Shown one piece after another: positions 16,842 to 25,970 of a stretch of 64,000 bases of DNA. The translations under genes and the position numbers were made by a program. Each line of letters starts with the position of its first letter. The first letter of the stretch is position 1. The notes under the pieces are model-generated. The model worked only from the letters and a program-made list of their open reading frames with translations, was not told the DNA's origin and made no database searches. The stretch comes from Symbioplanes lichenis (GTDB taxonomy: Bacteria; Actinomycetota; Actinomycetes; Mycobacteriales; Micromonosporaceae). Where the stretch lies: positions 372,001 through 436,000 of the forward strand of contig NZ_JAUZQD010000003.1 in assembly GCF_030709675.1 (NCBI RefSeq). The letters are read 5' to 3'.

Positions 16842-17906
16842 ATGGTGGATCCGCAACTGCTCGGGGCGTACGCGGGACATTGGACCGGGGACGGCACCGG
16901 CGTGACCGTCGTCCTGCCGCCGCCGGGCACGGTGGCCTCGGGCGAGGTGCGCGGCGGGGCCCCGGCGACCCGGGAGTTCGCGCTGCTGGAGCCGACGCGG
17001 CTGGTCGACCGGGTGGACGCCGTGGTGCTCTCGGGCGGATCCGCGTTCGGGCTGGCCGCCGGCGACGGGGTGCTGCGCCTGCTCCGCGAGCGGGGCACCG
17101 GCTTCGCGACACCCGCGGGCCCGGTCCCCATCGTCGTCGGCATGTCGATCTTCGACGCCTCGGTCGCCGCGGCCGGCCCGCCGGATCCCGCCACCGCCGC
17201 TCCGGCCGGCCCGTCGGATCCCGCCACCGCCGCTCCGGCCGGCCCGTCGGATCCCGCCACCGCCGTCCTGGCCGCCGCGTCGCCCGATGCGGATCCGGCC
17301 GTGGGTCCGCCGGCTCTGGGTGCCGTCGTAGACCCGCCGCCGGACGCGGGGGCCGTCGCGGGTCCGCCGCCGGATGCGCTCGCGGGGCGCCGGGCCGCCC
17401 TGGCCGCGCTGAGCGGCGAGCCGCTGACCACCGGCCGCGCCGGGGCGGGCACGGGCGCGACCACCGGCAAGTGGCGCGGCCGCTTGGACCCGGGCGGCCT
17501 CGGCCGGGCCGAACGCACCGCCGGCCCGGCCCGCGTCGCCGCCCTCGTCGTCGTCAACGCCTGGGGCGACGTCCTCGGCCCCGAGGGCACGCCGGTCTTC
17601 GACGGCCCCGGCCGCCCGGCCCCGCCGCCCCTCGGCCTCACCAACACCACCATCGCCGTGGTGATCACCGACGCGGCCCTGACGAAGAACGACTGCCACC
17701 TGCTCGCCCAGAGCGCCCACACCGGCTTCGCCCGGGCCTTGCACCCGGCCCACTCCCGCTACGACGGCGACGCCACCGTCGCCCTCGCCACCGGCCACGT
17801 CACCACCGGCGTCGACCTCGACCGCCTGAGAGCCGCCACCACCGAAGCCACCGCCGCCGCCATCCGCGCCGCCGTCACCCCGGCCGGACCCGAGCGAACG
17901 AGTTGA
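16842..17906 (+). CDS. P1-family (DmpA/L-aminopeptidase-like) peptidase with low-complexity insert
   Basis: A 354-residue member of the self-processing P1/S58 Ntn-hydrolase family, which release N-terminal residues or cleave beta-peptides. Conserved parts: GHWTGDGTGVTVVLPP, DAVVLSGGSAFGLAAGDGV, GRAGAGTGATTGKW, and LTNTTIAVVITDAALTK, whose Thr after Asn is the predicted autoprocessing nucleophile. Between GMSIFDASVA and DALAGRRAALAAL about 60 Ala/Pro/Asp residues are inserted, encoded by three 33-bp repeats (AGPSDPATAAP) and decayed copies. The position is near the middle, in a loop before the nucleophile, so activity could survive. Start ATG 16842; ATG 16827 is also in frame. Confidence 0.82.
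   Translation: MVDPQLLGAYAGHWTGDGTGVTVVLPPPGTVASGEVRGGAPATREFALLEPTRLVDRVDAVVLSGGSAFGLAAGDGVLRLLRERGTGFATPAGPVPIVVGMSIFDASVAAAGPPDPATAAPAGPSDPATAAPAGPSDPATAVLAAASPDADPAVGPPALGAVVDPPPDAGAVAGPPPDALAGRRAALAALSGEPLTTGRAGAGTGATTGKWRGRLDPGGLGRAERTAGPARVAALVVVNAWGDVLGPEGTPVFDGPGRPAPPPLGLTNTTIAVVITDAALTKNDCHLLAQSAHTGFARALHPAHSRYDGDATVALATGHVTTGVDLDRLRAATTEATAAAIRAAVTPAGPERTS
17168..17266. repeat. In-frame 33-bp tandem repeat inside the P1 peptidase gene
   Basis: About three copies of a 33-bp unit containing GGATCCCGCCACCGCC, encoding AGP(P/S)DPATAAP. The unit is a multiple of three, so the frame is kept; decayed copies continue to about 17390. Confidence 0.75.
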
Positions 17907-17955
17907 TCATCACGTCGGGCGGGATACGGGGGACGGCGGGCTTAGGGTCGGAGGC

Positions 17956-19197
17956 ATGATCGCGCATCCCGGGGTTTCGTTCACGGATCATGTTGTCAGC
18001 GTGCCGCTGGATCATGAGCGACCCGGGGGGCCGGCGATCGAGGTCTTCGCGCGGGAGGTCGTGGCCGCGGGGCGGGAGCGGGAGAGCCTGCCGTGGCTGG
18101 TCTTCCTGCAGGGCGGGCCGGGCGGGCCCTCGCCCCGGCCGCACGGGGCCGACGCGTGGCTCGGGCGCGCCCTGCGTACCCACCGGGTGTTGTTGCTCGA
18201 TCAGCGCGGGACCGGCCGCAGCACGCCGATCACCGCACGGACGGTGGCCGGGAAGAGCGACGCGGAGCTCGCGGCCTACCTCAAGCTCTTCCGGGCCGAC
18301 AGCATCGTGGCCGACGCCGAGATCCTGCGGGTGCGGCTCGCGGGCGGGCGGCCGTGGGAGACGCTCGGGCAGAGCTACGGCGGGTTCGTCACGATGACCT
18401 ACCTGTCGTACGCGCCGGAGGGGCTGAAGGCCTGTTACGTCACCGGTGGGCTGCCCGGGCTGACGGCGACCGCGGACGACGTGTACGCCCGGACGTATCC
18501 GCGGGTGGCGGCGAAGAACGCGGAGTTCTACGCGGCGTATCCCGAGGACCGGGCCAAGGTCCGGCGGCTCGCGGATCGCCTGGCGGCCGACGACGTGCGG
18601 CTGCCCGACGGGGATCGGCTGACGGTGGCCCGGCTGCGGCACTTGGGATCCAGTTTCGGCATGAGCACGGGCTATTCGACCGTGCATTGGATGCTCGAGC
18701 AGACCGAGGACGAGTTCCTCTACACCGTGATGACGGCCACCGGGTTCGTCGACCGGCCGTTGTTCGCGCTGCAGGAGTACATCTACGGCTCCGGCTCGAC
18801 GGCGACGAACTGGGCGGCGCAGCGCGCGATCGAGCAGCGGCCGGAGTTCGCCGAGGACGCGGATCCGCTGCTGTTCACCGGCGAGATGATGTACCCCTGG
18901 ATGTTCCGGGACATCGCCGCGCTGCGCCCCTTCGCCGGCGCCGCCGACCTGCTCGCGGCCGAGAGCGACTGGAAGCCCCTCTACGACCTCGAGCGCCTGC
19001 GGACCAACACCGTGCCGGTACGGGCGGCGGTCTACCACGACGACATGTACGTCGACGCGGGCCTGTCGCTCGAGACGGCCGCCACCGTCGGCAACGTGCG
19101 CGCCTGGGTCACGAACGAGTACGAGCACGACGGCGTCCGGGTCGGCGGGGAGCACGTACTCGGCCGGTTGATGGACATGGAAGCGGGTACGTGCTGA
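17956..19197 (+). CDS. Proline iminopeptidase-like alpha/beta hydrolase (S33 family)
   Basis: A 413-residue peptidase that would release N-terminal proline or act on short peptides. LVFLQGGPGGPSPRP is the oxyanion-hole motif, DQRGTGRSTP follows, and LGQSYGGFVTM holds the nucleophile Ser. The catalytic Asp is in YHDDMYVD and the His in NEYEHDGVR near the C-terminus. No signal peptide, so cytoplasmic. The length equals that of actinobacterial S33 prolyl aminopeptidases. ATG 17956 follows GGAGGC closely. The quinone oxidoreductase gene begins three bases after its stop, so they probably share a transcript. Confidence 0.9.
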   Translation: MIAHPGVSFTDHVVSVPLDHERPGGPAIEVFAREVVAAGRERESLPWLVFLQGGPGGPSPRPHGADAWLGRALRTHRVLLLDQRGTGRSTPITARTVAGKSDAELAAYLKLFRADSIVADAEILRVRLAGGRPWETLGQSYGGFVTMTYLSYAPEGLKACYVTGGLPGLTATADDVYARTYPRVAAKNAEFYAAYPEDRAKVRRLADRLAADDVRLPDGDRLTVARLRHLGSSFGMSTGYSTVHWMLEQTEDEFLYTVMTATGFVDRPLFALQEYIYGSGSTATNWAAQRAIEQRPEFAEDADPLLFTGEMMYPWMFRDIAALRPFAGAADLLAAESDWKPLYDLERLRTNTVPVRAAVYHDDMYVDAGLSLETAATVGNVRAWVTNEYEHDGVRVGGEHVLGRLMDMEAGTC

Positions 19198-19199
19198 CC

Positions 19200-20168
19200 A
19201 TGAAGGCAGCTGTCTACTACGAGAACGGCGGCCCGGAGGTCCTGCGCTACGAGGACGTTCCCGACCCCGAGATCCGGCCCGGCGAGGTTCTGCTCCGCAT
19301 CGAGGCGATCGGCGTGCAGGGCGGCGACCTGCTGCACCGGCAGTCCACGCCGCTGCCGCGCAAACCCCACGTCGGTGGCTACCAGGCCGCGGGCACGGTC
19401 GAGGCGGTCGGGGCGGAGGTCGATGCCGTACGCCCGGGGCAGCGCGCGGTCGCCTTCATGCCGGCCGGGTCGCACGCCGAGCTGGCCGCGGTGCCCCAGC
19501 GCAACGTGTACGCCATCCCGGACGCCCTCGATCCCCGCCTCGCCGCCGGCATCCCCGTCGAGTTCGGAACCGCCGACGACTGCCTGTTCGAGTTCGGGCG
19601 GCTGCGGAAGGGCGAGACCGTTCTCGTCCAGGCGGCCGCCGGAGGCGTCGGACTGGCCGCCGTCCAGCTCGCCAAGGCCGCCGGCGCCACGGTCGTCGGC
19701 ACGGCGTCCAGCGCCGAGAAGCTGGCCCGCCTCGGCGACTACGGCCTCGATCACGCGATCAACTACCGCGAGCAGGATGTCGTAGAACGGATCCGAGAGC
19801 TGACCGGCGGGCGCGGCGTCGACGTCGTCGTGGATCCCGTGGGCGGGCGCACGCTCGAGGGCAGCATCGCCGCGCTGGCGTACCGGGGGCGGATCAGCTG
19901 GGTCGGGCAGGCCGGCCGGGAGGCGTACGCGCCGCAGCTCGGTCCTCTGATGGGCAAGAATGCCTCGCTGAACGGCGTGTACTTCGGGGGCGAGATGGCC
20001 CACGACCCGGAGCGCACCCGCGCGCTGATCGAGCGGCTGATCGGCCGGGTGGCTGCGGGCGAGCTCACCGTGGTGCTGGACAAGGAGTTCCCGCTGGCGG
20101 AGGCGGCCGAGGCGCACCGCTACATCGAGAGCCGCGCCGCCTTCGGCCGGGTGCTGCTGATTCCGTAG
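19200..20168 (+). CDS. Quinone oxidoreductase / zinc-less medium-chain dehydrogenase
   Basis: A 322-residue MDR-superfamily NADPH oxidoreductase. MKAAVYYENGGPEVLRYEDV is a typical quinone reductase N-terminus; VQAAAGGVGLAAVQLAKAAG is the nucleotide-binding AxxGxxG element; VDVVVDPVGGRTLEGSIAAL and the C-terminal AHRYIESRAAFGRVLLIP close the fold. The structural and catalytic zinc cysteines of alcohol dehydrogenases are absent, which fits QOR-type enzymes acting on quinones or enones. It starts three bases after the S33 peptidase stop. A strong hairpin at 20177 ends the unit. Confidence 0.92.
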   Translation: MKAAVYYENGGPEVLRYEDVPDPEIRPGEVLLRIEAIGVQGGDLLHRQSTPLPRKPHVGGYQAAGTVEAVGAEVDAVRPGQRAVAFMPAGSHAELAAVPQRNVYAIPDALDPRLAAGIPVEFGTADDCLFEFGRLRKGETVLVQAAAGGVGLAAVQLAKAAGATVVGTASSAEKLARLGDYGLDHAINYREQDVVERIRELTGGRGVDVVVDPVGGRTLEGSIAALAYRGRISWVGQAGREAYAPQLGPLMGKNASLNGVYFGGEMAHDPERTRALIERLIGRVAAGELTVVLDKEFPLAEAAEAHRYIESRAAFGRVLLIP

Positions 20169-20176
20169 GCGGGAAG

Positions 20177-20217
20177 CACGGCACCCCACGCGAGGGGTGG
20201 ACGCGTGGGGTGCCGTG
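20177..20217. terminator. Strong bidirectional hairpin terminator
   Basis: 16-bp perfect arms CACGGCACCCCACGCG (20177-20192) and CGCGTGGGGTGCCGTG (20202-20217) with a 9-nt loop, followed only by TTC. Nine bases after the quinone oxidoreductase stop; serves also the convergent lipase gene. Confidence 0.85.
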
Positions 20218-20323
20218 TTCCGGGGGCCGGAATCGGGTTGATGCCTGGCGGGGGCGACTCCGGACCGGATGTGGGGAAAGCGGGCGGGCCCGGGAGCACG
20301 CGACACCCCCGGGCGGGGACAGG

Positions 20324-21436
20324 TCAGGTGAAGCGGGCCGCGATCCAGGTGGCCACGGTGTCGACCGAGGCGAAGACCGCGCCGTCGTGGGTCTCGCCCT
20401 CGAGGGTCACGAACTCGACCGGCTGCCCGTACGTGCTGAGCGTGCTGACCAGGGGCCCGGCGGACAGGTCGTAGGGCACGGCCTCGTCGTTGGTCCCGTG
20501 GACGATGAGGATCGGGCTGCTCGGCGCGGTGCCGCCCGGGTTGCCGTACTGGTCGAGGCGGCTGAGGACCGCGGCCGGGACCGTGCCGCCGGGGACGAGC
20601 TGGGCCGGGGTGAGCGGCGCGTAGGCGGCGAGGATCTCGTAGAGGCAGCCGGTCGTCAGCACCGACTTCTTGGCCTTGGCCTCGGGCGCGAGATAGGTCT
20701 CGGGGTTGAAGGTGGGCTCGATGGCGTTGATGCCGTAGAGGGCCATCACCAGGTAGCCCTGGCCGGGCGTGCCGGGGATGTCGGGCGCGATGAGGTCGAG
20801 GTTGCTGGCCGGTGCGATGGCCGCGACGCCCTTGAGCACCAGCGCGCCGTCGTAGGAGGGGGCGATCTGGTTGGCGAAGAGGCCGCCCTGGCCGCCCTGC
20901 GAGTGGCCGTCGATGACGTACTGGGTGCCGAGCGTGCTGTCGAGGTTGCGGGCCGCCTTGACGCTGTCGATGATCGCGCGGGCCTCGCTCAGACCGATCA
21001 GGTAGGGGTGGTTGCCGAGCGAGCCGAGCCCGGTGTAGTCGGGCGCCGCCACGGTCCAGCCGCGCTGCAGCAGCTTGGCGACGGCGGCGCGGGCCTCGGG
21101 CCAGAAGACGTCGTTGCTGGCCGACGGCGCGCACTTGTCGGCCAGGCCGGTGGTGCCGTGGGCCCAGACGACGGTCTTGCCGGTCTTGCCCGTCTTCGGG
21201 GTCAGGATCAGGCCCGAGGCGGTGAAGGTGGCGCCGCTCGGGGTGGTGGTCAGATATTGGATCTTCTTGCCGGTGGCGAGGGGGGACAGCTCGGCCGGCA
21301 GGGTGGCGGTGGACTGCAGCAGGACGGTGCCGGGAGTGACCGCGGCTTGCGCCGGGGAAGCGACGGCGACGCCGGCGACGGCCAGGACGAGCAACTGGGC
21401 GGCGGCCACCCAGCGGCGGGGCGGGGCAATTCTCAC
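20324..21436 (-). CDS. Secreted lipase / alpha-beta hydrolase (LIP-type)
   Basis: A 370-residue extracellular esterase or lipase. Sec signal peptide MRIAPPRRWVAAAQLLVLAV with predicted cleavage after ASPAQA (about residue 31). VVWAHGTTGLADKCAPS is the oxyanion segment, VIDGHSQGGQGGL holds nucleophile Ser179, ILIVHGTNDEAVP the Asp and LEGETHDGAVF the His. The fold matches secretory lipase (LIP) relatives found in actinomycetes and fungi. I chose GTG 21436 because it gives a clean signal peptide; ATG 21487 would add 17 non-signal residues. Confidence 0.87.
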   Translation of the reverse strand: MRIAPPRRWVAAAQLLVLAVAGVAVASPAQAAVTPGTVLLQSTATLPAELSPLATGKKIQYLTTTPSGATFTASGLILTPKTGKTGKTVVWAHGTTGLADKCAPSASNDVFWPEARAAVAKLLQRGWTVAAPDYTGLGSLGNHPYLIGLSEARAIIDSVKAARNLDSTLGTQYVIDGHSQGGQGGLFANQIAPSYDGALVLKGVAAIAPASNLDLIAPDIPGTPGQGYLVMALYGINAIEPTFNPETYLAPEAKAKKSVLTTGCLYEILAAYAPLTPAQLVPGGTVPAAVLSRLDQYGNPGGTAPSSPILIVHGTNDEAVPYDLSAGPLVSTLSTYGQPVEFVTLEGETHDGAVFASVDTVATWIAARFT

Positions 21437-21510
21437 GTAAGGGCCTTTCGCGGATGAATTTCGGGCAGGAAGGAACGCCTCCCCCATGGACGGGAGGAAG
21501 AACGGAATGG

Positions 21511-22695
21511 TCAGGCGAGGTGGTCGGCGATGCGGCGCAGGGCGGTGATCGTCTCCCGGTCACGGGCCGGGTCGTCCTCGGTGGGCCAGGCGCTGCACTT
21601 GACGACGACCACGTCGGCGACCGGATCCACGAAGAGATATTGACCGTGCACGCCGAGGCCGGTGAAGGCCTGGAAGCAGCTGTCGCCGAGGGTCCACCAC
21701 TGGTTCGCGTACCCGTAATGGTCGTAGCCGCTCGGGCCGAGCGCACCGACGGCGAGGTGGGGCAGGTCGGCCCCGCGACTACGGCGGGCCCAGTCGCGGG
21801 GCACGACCTGCCGGCCGGCGATCCGGCCGTCGTGCGCCATGAGCAGTCCGAGACGAGCGAGGTCGCGCGCGGTGGCGTTGAACGCGCCGGCCCCGATCGC
21901 GGTGCGCGGGTGGGAGCGGGTCAGGCCGTAATAAGCGTCACGCTCGGCGCCGATGCGGCGCCACAACTGCTCCGACGCGTACGCGGCCAGGGTCTGACCG
22001 GTGGCGGCCTCCAGCACCCAGCCCAGCAGTTGGGCGTCGAGTGTCGAGTAGTTGAAGCGCTCGCCGGGTTTCGCGGTGCGCGGGGCCGAGCGGACGATCG
22101 CCGGCACGTCGCCGCCGTTGAGCACGGCCCGCTCGAACGACCGGATGATGCTGCCCGGGACGTCCCAGATCTCCAGGTCGCCGACGCCGCTGCTCATGTC
22201 GAGCAGTTCGGCCAGCGTCACGCCGTCGTAGGCCGTGCCCCGGAAGTCGGGCCGATAGTCGATGACCAGGTCTTTCACGCTGCCGATGTGCCCGTCGGCG
22301 ATCGCGATGCCGACCAGCATGGACGTGACCGACTTCGAGAGCGAGAACAACTGCATCCGGGTCCGCGGCCCCGCGAACGCCCCGGGATAGCTCTCGTGCA
22401 CGACGCGCCCGTGGTGCAGCACGACGAACGCCGTGGTGAACGTGCGCCGGTGCAGCTCGGCGAGCGTGTGGTCGGCGTCGTCGAAGCGGTAGGTCAGGTG
22501 GTCCAGGGGCACGGGGACCGTCGGCAGCGGCAGGAAGTCGGTGCCGCACGCGACCCGCTCGGTCGGCATGAGCCAGTTCATGTGCGTGAACGTCCACTCG
22601 TTGAGCGGGCGGCGCATGATCACGTCGCTCTGCCGCTCCCACCAGGTCGGCTCGTCGGCGTCCTGGGCCAGCGCGGGCTGTGCGGTGCTCGTCAT
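21511..22695 (-). CDS. Serine hydrolase, class C beta-lactamase family
   Basis: A 394-residue penicillin-binding-protein-like hydrolase resembling 6-aminohexanoate-dimer hydrolase (NylB) and esterases. LFSLSKSVTSMLVG holds the SxxK pair (Ser118, Lys121); ERFNYSTLDAQLLGWVLE holds the second-motif Tyr; FQAFTGLGVHGQYLFVDP replaces the usual KTG by a GxxG-type HG motif. No signal peptide, so cytoplasmic, arguing against a true antibiotic resistance role. ATG 22695 starts one base beyond the upstream gene's stop, with GAGGAA ahead, so the two are co-transcribed. Confidence 0.85.
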   Translation of the reverse strand: MTSTAQPALAQDADEPTWWERQSDVIMRRPLNEWTFTHMNWLMPTERVACGTDFLPLPTVPVPLDHLTYRFDDADHTLAELHRRTFTTAFVVLHHGRVVHESYPGAFAGPRTRMQLFSLSKSVTSMLVGIAIADGHIGSVKDLVIDYRPDFRGTAYDGVTLAELLDMSSGVGDLEIWDVPGSIIRSFERAVLNGGDVPAIVRSAPRTAKPGERFNYSTLDAQLLGWVLEAATGQTLAAYASEQLWRRIGAERDAYYGLTRSHPRTAIGAGAFNATARDLARLGLLMAHDGRIAGRQVVPRDWARRSRGADLPHLAVGALGPSGYDHYGYANQWWTLGDSCFQAFTGLGVHGQYLFVDPVADVVVVKCSAWPTEDDPARDRETITALRRIADHLA

Positions 22696-22696
22696 G

Positions 22697-23605
22697 TCAT
22701 TCCTCGCTCGGGTCGAGGGTGCGATCGGCGGGGCGGGCAAGGTCGGACACGTTACGGAAATGGTCACGCAAGCTGAGGCCGCTCGGTTCAGCGACGGGCT
22801 CGAGATAGCTCGCGAGGATGCCGAGCACGGCCATCCCGACCAGGTTGCCGGACTCCTCGGCGCCGGCGATCCCGGCGTTCGGATCGCCCAGGTGGTGCAG
22901 CGCGAAGCCCTCCGTGATCGCCGCGAGCATCATGGCGATCTGCTCCAGGCTGACGCCGGGGCGCAACTGGAACCCGCGCGAGGCGAAGGTGGACTCGTAC
23001 GCCTTCTTCCAGGGCGCCAGGGCCCCGTCGTAGCTGCCGGCGATCGCGTCGTGGATGCCGTCGTTGCGGTCGGCGGTGGCCACCATGATCAGCTGCAGCC
23101 GGAAGAGCGGCATCCGGCAGATGGCCTGCAGCTCGGCGTGCGTGGCCCGGTCGATGGCGTCGACGAAGCTCTCCTCGTCGTCCAGCCAGGACCGGGTCTC
23201 GACGTCGGCCGCGTACTGGGGGTCGTAGCTCATCGCGTGGAAGAGGAAGGTGAGGAGGTCGTTGAGGTAGTCGTCGTGGCTGGCCCAGGTCGCGCGGTAG
23301 GGACCGTCGCCGCGCTGGCGCAGGAACGGGGGCTCAAGCTGCTCCATCTCCTTGCTGAGCGCGCGCTCGGTGAGGAACCGCAGCCCCGACCAGTACTGCT
23401 TGCGTCCGGCGTCGGCGACCGCTGTCCAGTCGCACGCGCCGAGGTTCTGCTCGACGAGGTTGGCGCCCGCCTTGAGGTACGAGGCCACCTTCGGTGAGTT
23501 GACCAGCGCGGCGCGTGTTGCCTCCCGGACACCCTTCACGCGGGTGACGATGCCCGTGAAGTCCTGGTTATACGGATAGGGCAGATCTGCCTTGCCGAAC
23601 GTCAT
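22697..23605 (-). CDS. Uncharacterised all-helical protein, possibly TetR-related
   Basis: 302 residues, predicted almost entirely alpha-helical, without signal or TM segments. The C-terminal half (LRPGVSLEQIAMMLAAITEGFALHHLGDP) reads like the ligand-binding domain end of TetR-type regulators, but I see no convincing N-terminal helix-turn-helix. It precedes the serine hydrolase by one base, so it is probably co-expressed with it. Start ATG 23605. It may be a regulator with a diverged DNA-binding region or a separate helical family; function unassigned. Confidence 0.7.
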   Translation of the reverse strand: MTFGKADLPYPYNQDFTGIVTRVKGVREATRAALVNSPKVASYLKAGANLVEQNLGACDWTAVADAGRKQYWSGLRFLTERALSKEMEQLEPPFLRQRGDGPYRATWASHDDYLNDLLTFLFHAMSYDPQYAADVETRSWLDDEESFVDAIDRATHAELQAICRMPLFRLQLIMVATADRNDGIHDAIAGSYDGALAPWKKAYESTFASRGFQLRPGVSLEQIAMMLAAITEGFALHHLGDPNAGIAGAEESGNLVGMAVLGILASYLEPVAEPSGLSLRDHFRNVSDLARPADRTLDPSEE

Positions 23606-23763
23606 GCTGCGATTCTTCGGGCCATTCCCCGGCCCGGACAAGTGCGCGCGTGCGTAGTACTCGGAGGACAGGCCTCACCGTTTGCCACCAGCCGAAACTC
23701 TTACTTTGAGTGGCCGTGCAATTACGGAGAGGAATTGTCGGCGGGATTGTGTATAACCATCGC

Positions 23764-24381
23764 ATGCACAGTGAAGCTCTGGTCGGCCTGCTCGGTGAAC
23801 TTCCGGGCACCGAGGTGTCCGTGGCGCACGGCGTCGTGACCGTGTCGATCGCCGCCCTGGGCGACGCGGTCCGGATCCCGATGGCCGACGTGCTGGGCTT
23901 CGAGCAGATCGTCACGCCGCTCGGCGAGCCCGGTCTCGAGCTGGGCATCCGCCGGGGCCACGAGGAGCTGCCGCTGATCGTGACCGTCGACGACGTCGTC
24001 TTCATGCCGGCGTACGCGGCGGACATGCTGGTGCCCGGGGCGGAGGTGCGCGTGCCGGCCACGCCGCACCTCATCACGTACTCGGAAATGCACCGTGACG
24101 TGCGCGCCCTGGGCCGCGCCGTCGACGAGGAAGGCGTGGAGTTCGACGAGGACATGCTCGCCGCGACCCTGCTCGTGCACCGGTGCTTCCTGGCCGGGGC
24201 GGTGCGCGTCGGGCTGTGGCCCGTGCGCGTGGCCGCCTGGTGGGAGTACTCGTGGGCCCGCGTCGGCGGCGGGCTGGCGGTCGGCCCGTTCCGCCCGGAC
24301 GAGGCGTGGGACCGGCTCATGGCCGACGTGACCGAGGCCCGGCGGCAGACATCTCCCGAGCCGGTCCGTCAGGAATTCTGA
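23764..24381 (+). CDS. Conserved-looking hypothetical protein
   Basis: 205 residues starting MHSEALVGLLGELPG. Alternating strand/helix pattern with acidic character, no signal peptide, no TM, no motif I recognise; HLITYSEMHRDVRALG and AAWWEYSWARVGGG are distinctive. Codon use is typical for the window, supporting it as a real gene. An in-frame extension to GTG 23710 is possible. It is divergent from the unknown helical protein. Confidence 0.65.
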   Translation: MHSEALVGLLGELPGTEVSVAHGVVTVSIAALGDAVRIPMADVLGFEQIVTPLGEPGLELGIRRGHEELPLIVTVDDVVFMPAYAADMLVPGAEVRVPATPHLITYSEMHRDVRALGRAVDEEGVEFDEDMLAATLLVHRCFLAGAVRVGLWPVRVAAWWEYSWARVGGGLAVGPFRPDEAWDRLMADVTEARRQTSPEPVRQEF

Positions 24382-24453
24382 TTACGCCGTGTCCTCTGTG
24401 GGTAGTCGAAACGGCATCGGCCCGTACGACGGCCCTCACGGAGGAGGAAGAAC

Positions 24454-24702
24454 ATGGCGCAGGTCACCACCACCCGTCCCGCCCGTTCCGGCGTTTCCGC
24501 CGCCCGGGTCTGCACCATTCTCGGCTTCGTCTTCGCGGCGATCGCGGTGCTGTTCTTCCCGCTGCTGTTCGGGCTCGCGGGTCTCGTTCTCGGCATCGTC
24601 GGCGGCGCGCTCGGCGACCGGCCCCTCGGCTGGTACGCGGCCGCGGCGGGCGTCGCGGGCGGTGTGCTCGGCACGGTCCTCGCCGTCCTGCTGGTCTCCT
24701 GA
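24454..24702 (+). CDS. Small two-helix membrane protein
   Basis: 82 residues with two TM helices (about 18-48 and 57-81) joined by a short GDRPLGW loop, like DUF4190-type small membrane proteins. GGAGGAAGAAC stands directly before the ATG. Followed by a hairpin terminator, so probably monocistronic. Role unknown. Confidence 0.75.
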   Translation: MAQVTTTRPARSGVSAARVCTILGFVFAAIAVLFFPLLFGLAGLVLGIVGGALGDRPLGWYAAAAGVAGGVLGTVLAVLLVS

Positions 24703-24741
24703 TTCTTTCCTCTGCCCGGTAACCCCCCGCCGGGCTCGGAC

Positions 24742-24776
24742 GGGCCGCGCCGCCATCTGCCCCGGTGGCGCGGCCC
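24742..24776 (+). terminator. Hairpin terminator
   Basis: Arms GGGCCGCGCC (24742-24751) and GGCGCGGCCC (24767-24776), 15-nt loop, then a pyrimidine-rich stretch containing CTTTCTCTCCT about ten bases on. Confidence 0.7.
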
Positions 24777-24885
24777 GCGTTCGCTTTCTCTCCTGCCTGG
24801 GTTGGGGTGGGCGGGGCGTGGCCCGCGTTCGCTTGATCACCTGTGCGGCGGGTAGGTTGGCGGGGGACAGCGGGAGGAGCGGCGC

Positions 24886-25896
24886 ATGGCAGAGCGGGGC
24901 CGGTCGGCCGGGCGTGCGCCCACCCTGGACGAGGTCGCCCACCGCGCCGGGGTCGGCCGCGGCACGGTCTCCCGCGTCGTCAACGGCTCGGCCCAGGTCA
25001 GCGCCCAGGCCCGCGCCGCCGTCGAGACCGCGATCGCCGAGCTCGGCTACGTGCCCAACCAGGCCGCCCGCGCCCTCGTCCGGCAGCGCACCGACTCGAT
25101 CGCCCTGGTCGTCTTCGAGTCCGGCGAGCGCTTCTTCGCCGAGCCGTTCTTCGGCCGCATCGTCCAGTCCATCTCCACCGGCCTCGTCGACCGCGGCCTG
25201 CAGATGGTGCTGATGATCGCCCAGGCCCCGCACGAGCGCCGCCGCCTCGAGGGCTATCTCACCCGGCAGCACGTCGACGGCGCGCTGCTGCTCTCGCTCC
25301 ACGGCACCGACCCGCTGCCGGTCCAGCTCGAGGGGCGCGGCGTCGCCACGGTGCGCGCCGGGCGCCCCACGGGCGGCGACAGCTGCTGCTTCGTCGACGC
25401 CGACAACCGCGGCGGGGCCCGGGCCGCCGTGGGCTATCTGCGGGCCAAGGGGCGTACGAAGATCGCCACCATCGCCGGCCCGCAGGACATGGCGCCGGGC
25501 ATCGCGCGGCTCGTGGGCTTCCACGACGAGGCCGGCGCCGGCCCGGTGGCCTACGGCGACTTCAGCGAGGAGAGCGGCGCCGCCGCCATGGCCAAGCTGC
25601 TCGACCGCGACCCCGATCTCGACGCGGTCTTCGCCGCCTCGGACACGATGGCGGCGGGGGCGCTGCGCGTGCTGCGCGAGCGCGGCATCCGTACGCCGGA
25701 CCAGATCGCCGTGGTCGGCTTCGACGACTCCGTCGTGGCGCGCCACACCGACCCGCCGCTCACCAGCGTCCACCAGCCGATCGAGGAGATGGGCCAGGAG
25801 ATGGTCCGCCTCCTCCTCGCCAAGATCGACGGCGAGCCGCTGCCCGCGACCGAGATCGTCCTCGACACGCAGCTGGTCGTCCGCGGCTCGGCGTAG
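24886..25896 (+). CDS. LacI-family transcriptional regulator
   Basis: A 336-residue repressor. Helix-turn-helix TLDEVAHRAGVGRGTVSRVV and hinge VPNQAARALVRQRTDSIALVV lead into a periplasmic-binding-protein-like effector domain (LDAVFAASDTMAAGALRVLR, IAVVGFDDSVVARHTDPPLT are family hallmarks). GGGAGGAGC precedes the ATG. No sugar operon stands next to it; the nearest downstream gene is an isochorismatase-like protein 74 bp away, so its targets may be elsewhere. Confidence 0.93.
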   Translation: MAERGRSAGRAPTLDEVAHRAGVGRGTVSRVVNGSAQVSAQARAAVETAIAELGYVPNQAARALVRQRTDSIALVVFESGERFFAEPFFGRIVQSISTGLVDRGLQMVLMIAQAPHERRRLEGYLTRQHVDGALLLSLHGTDPLPVQLEGRGVATVRAGRPTGGDSCCFVDADNRGGARAAVGYLRAKGRTKIATIAGPQDMAPGIARLVGFHDEAGAGPVAYGDFSEESGAAAMAKLLDRDPDLDAVFAASDTMAAGALRVLRERGIRTPDQIAVVGFDDSVVARHTDPPLTSVHQPIEEMGQEMVRLLLAKIDGEPLPATEIVLDTQLVVRGSA

Positions 25897-25970
25897 GACG
25901 CGCTGTCCGCCGTTTGTTCGGCCCTTCTTCGCTCGGCGCCCTGACCTGCCCTCATGATTCCGGAGTCGCT

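Noticed and set aside
18646..18658. TTGGGATCCAG resembling the operator
   Set aside because: Lies inside the S33 peptidase coding sequence and matches only one half.
19032..21746. 904-residue minus-strand frame
   Set aside because: A chain of antisense and out-of-frame segments across three genes including the lipase; no recognisable domain.
21511..22695. Beta-lactam resistance gene
   Set aside because: Family is class C-like, but there is no signal peptide and the third motif is HG rather than KTG; an esterase or amidase is more likely.
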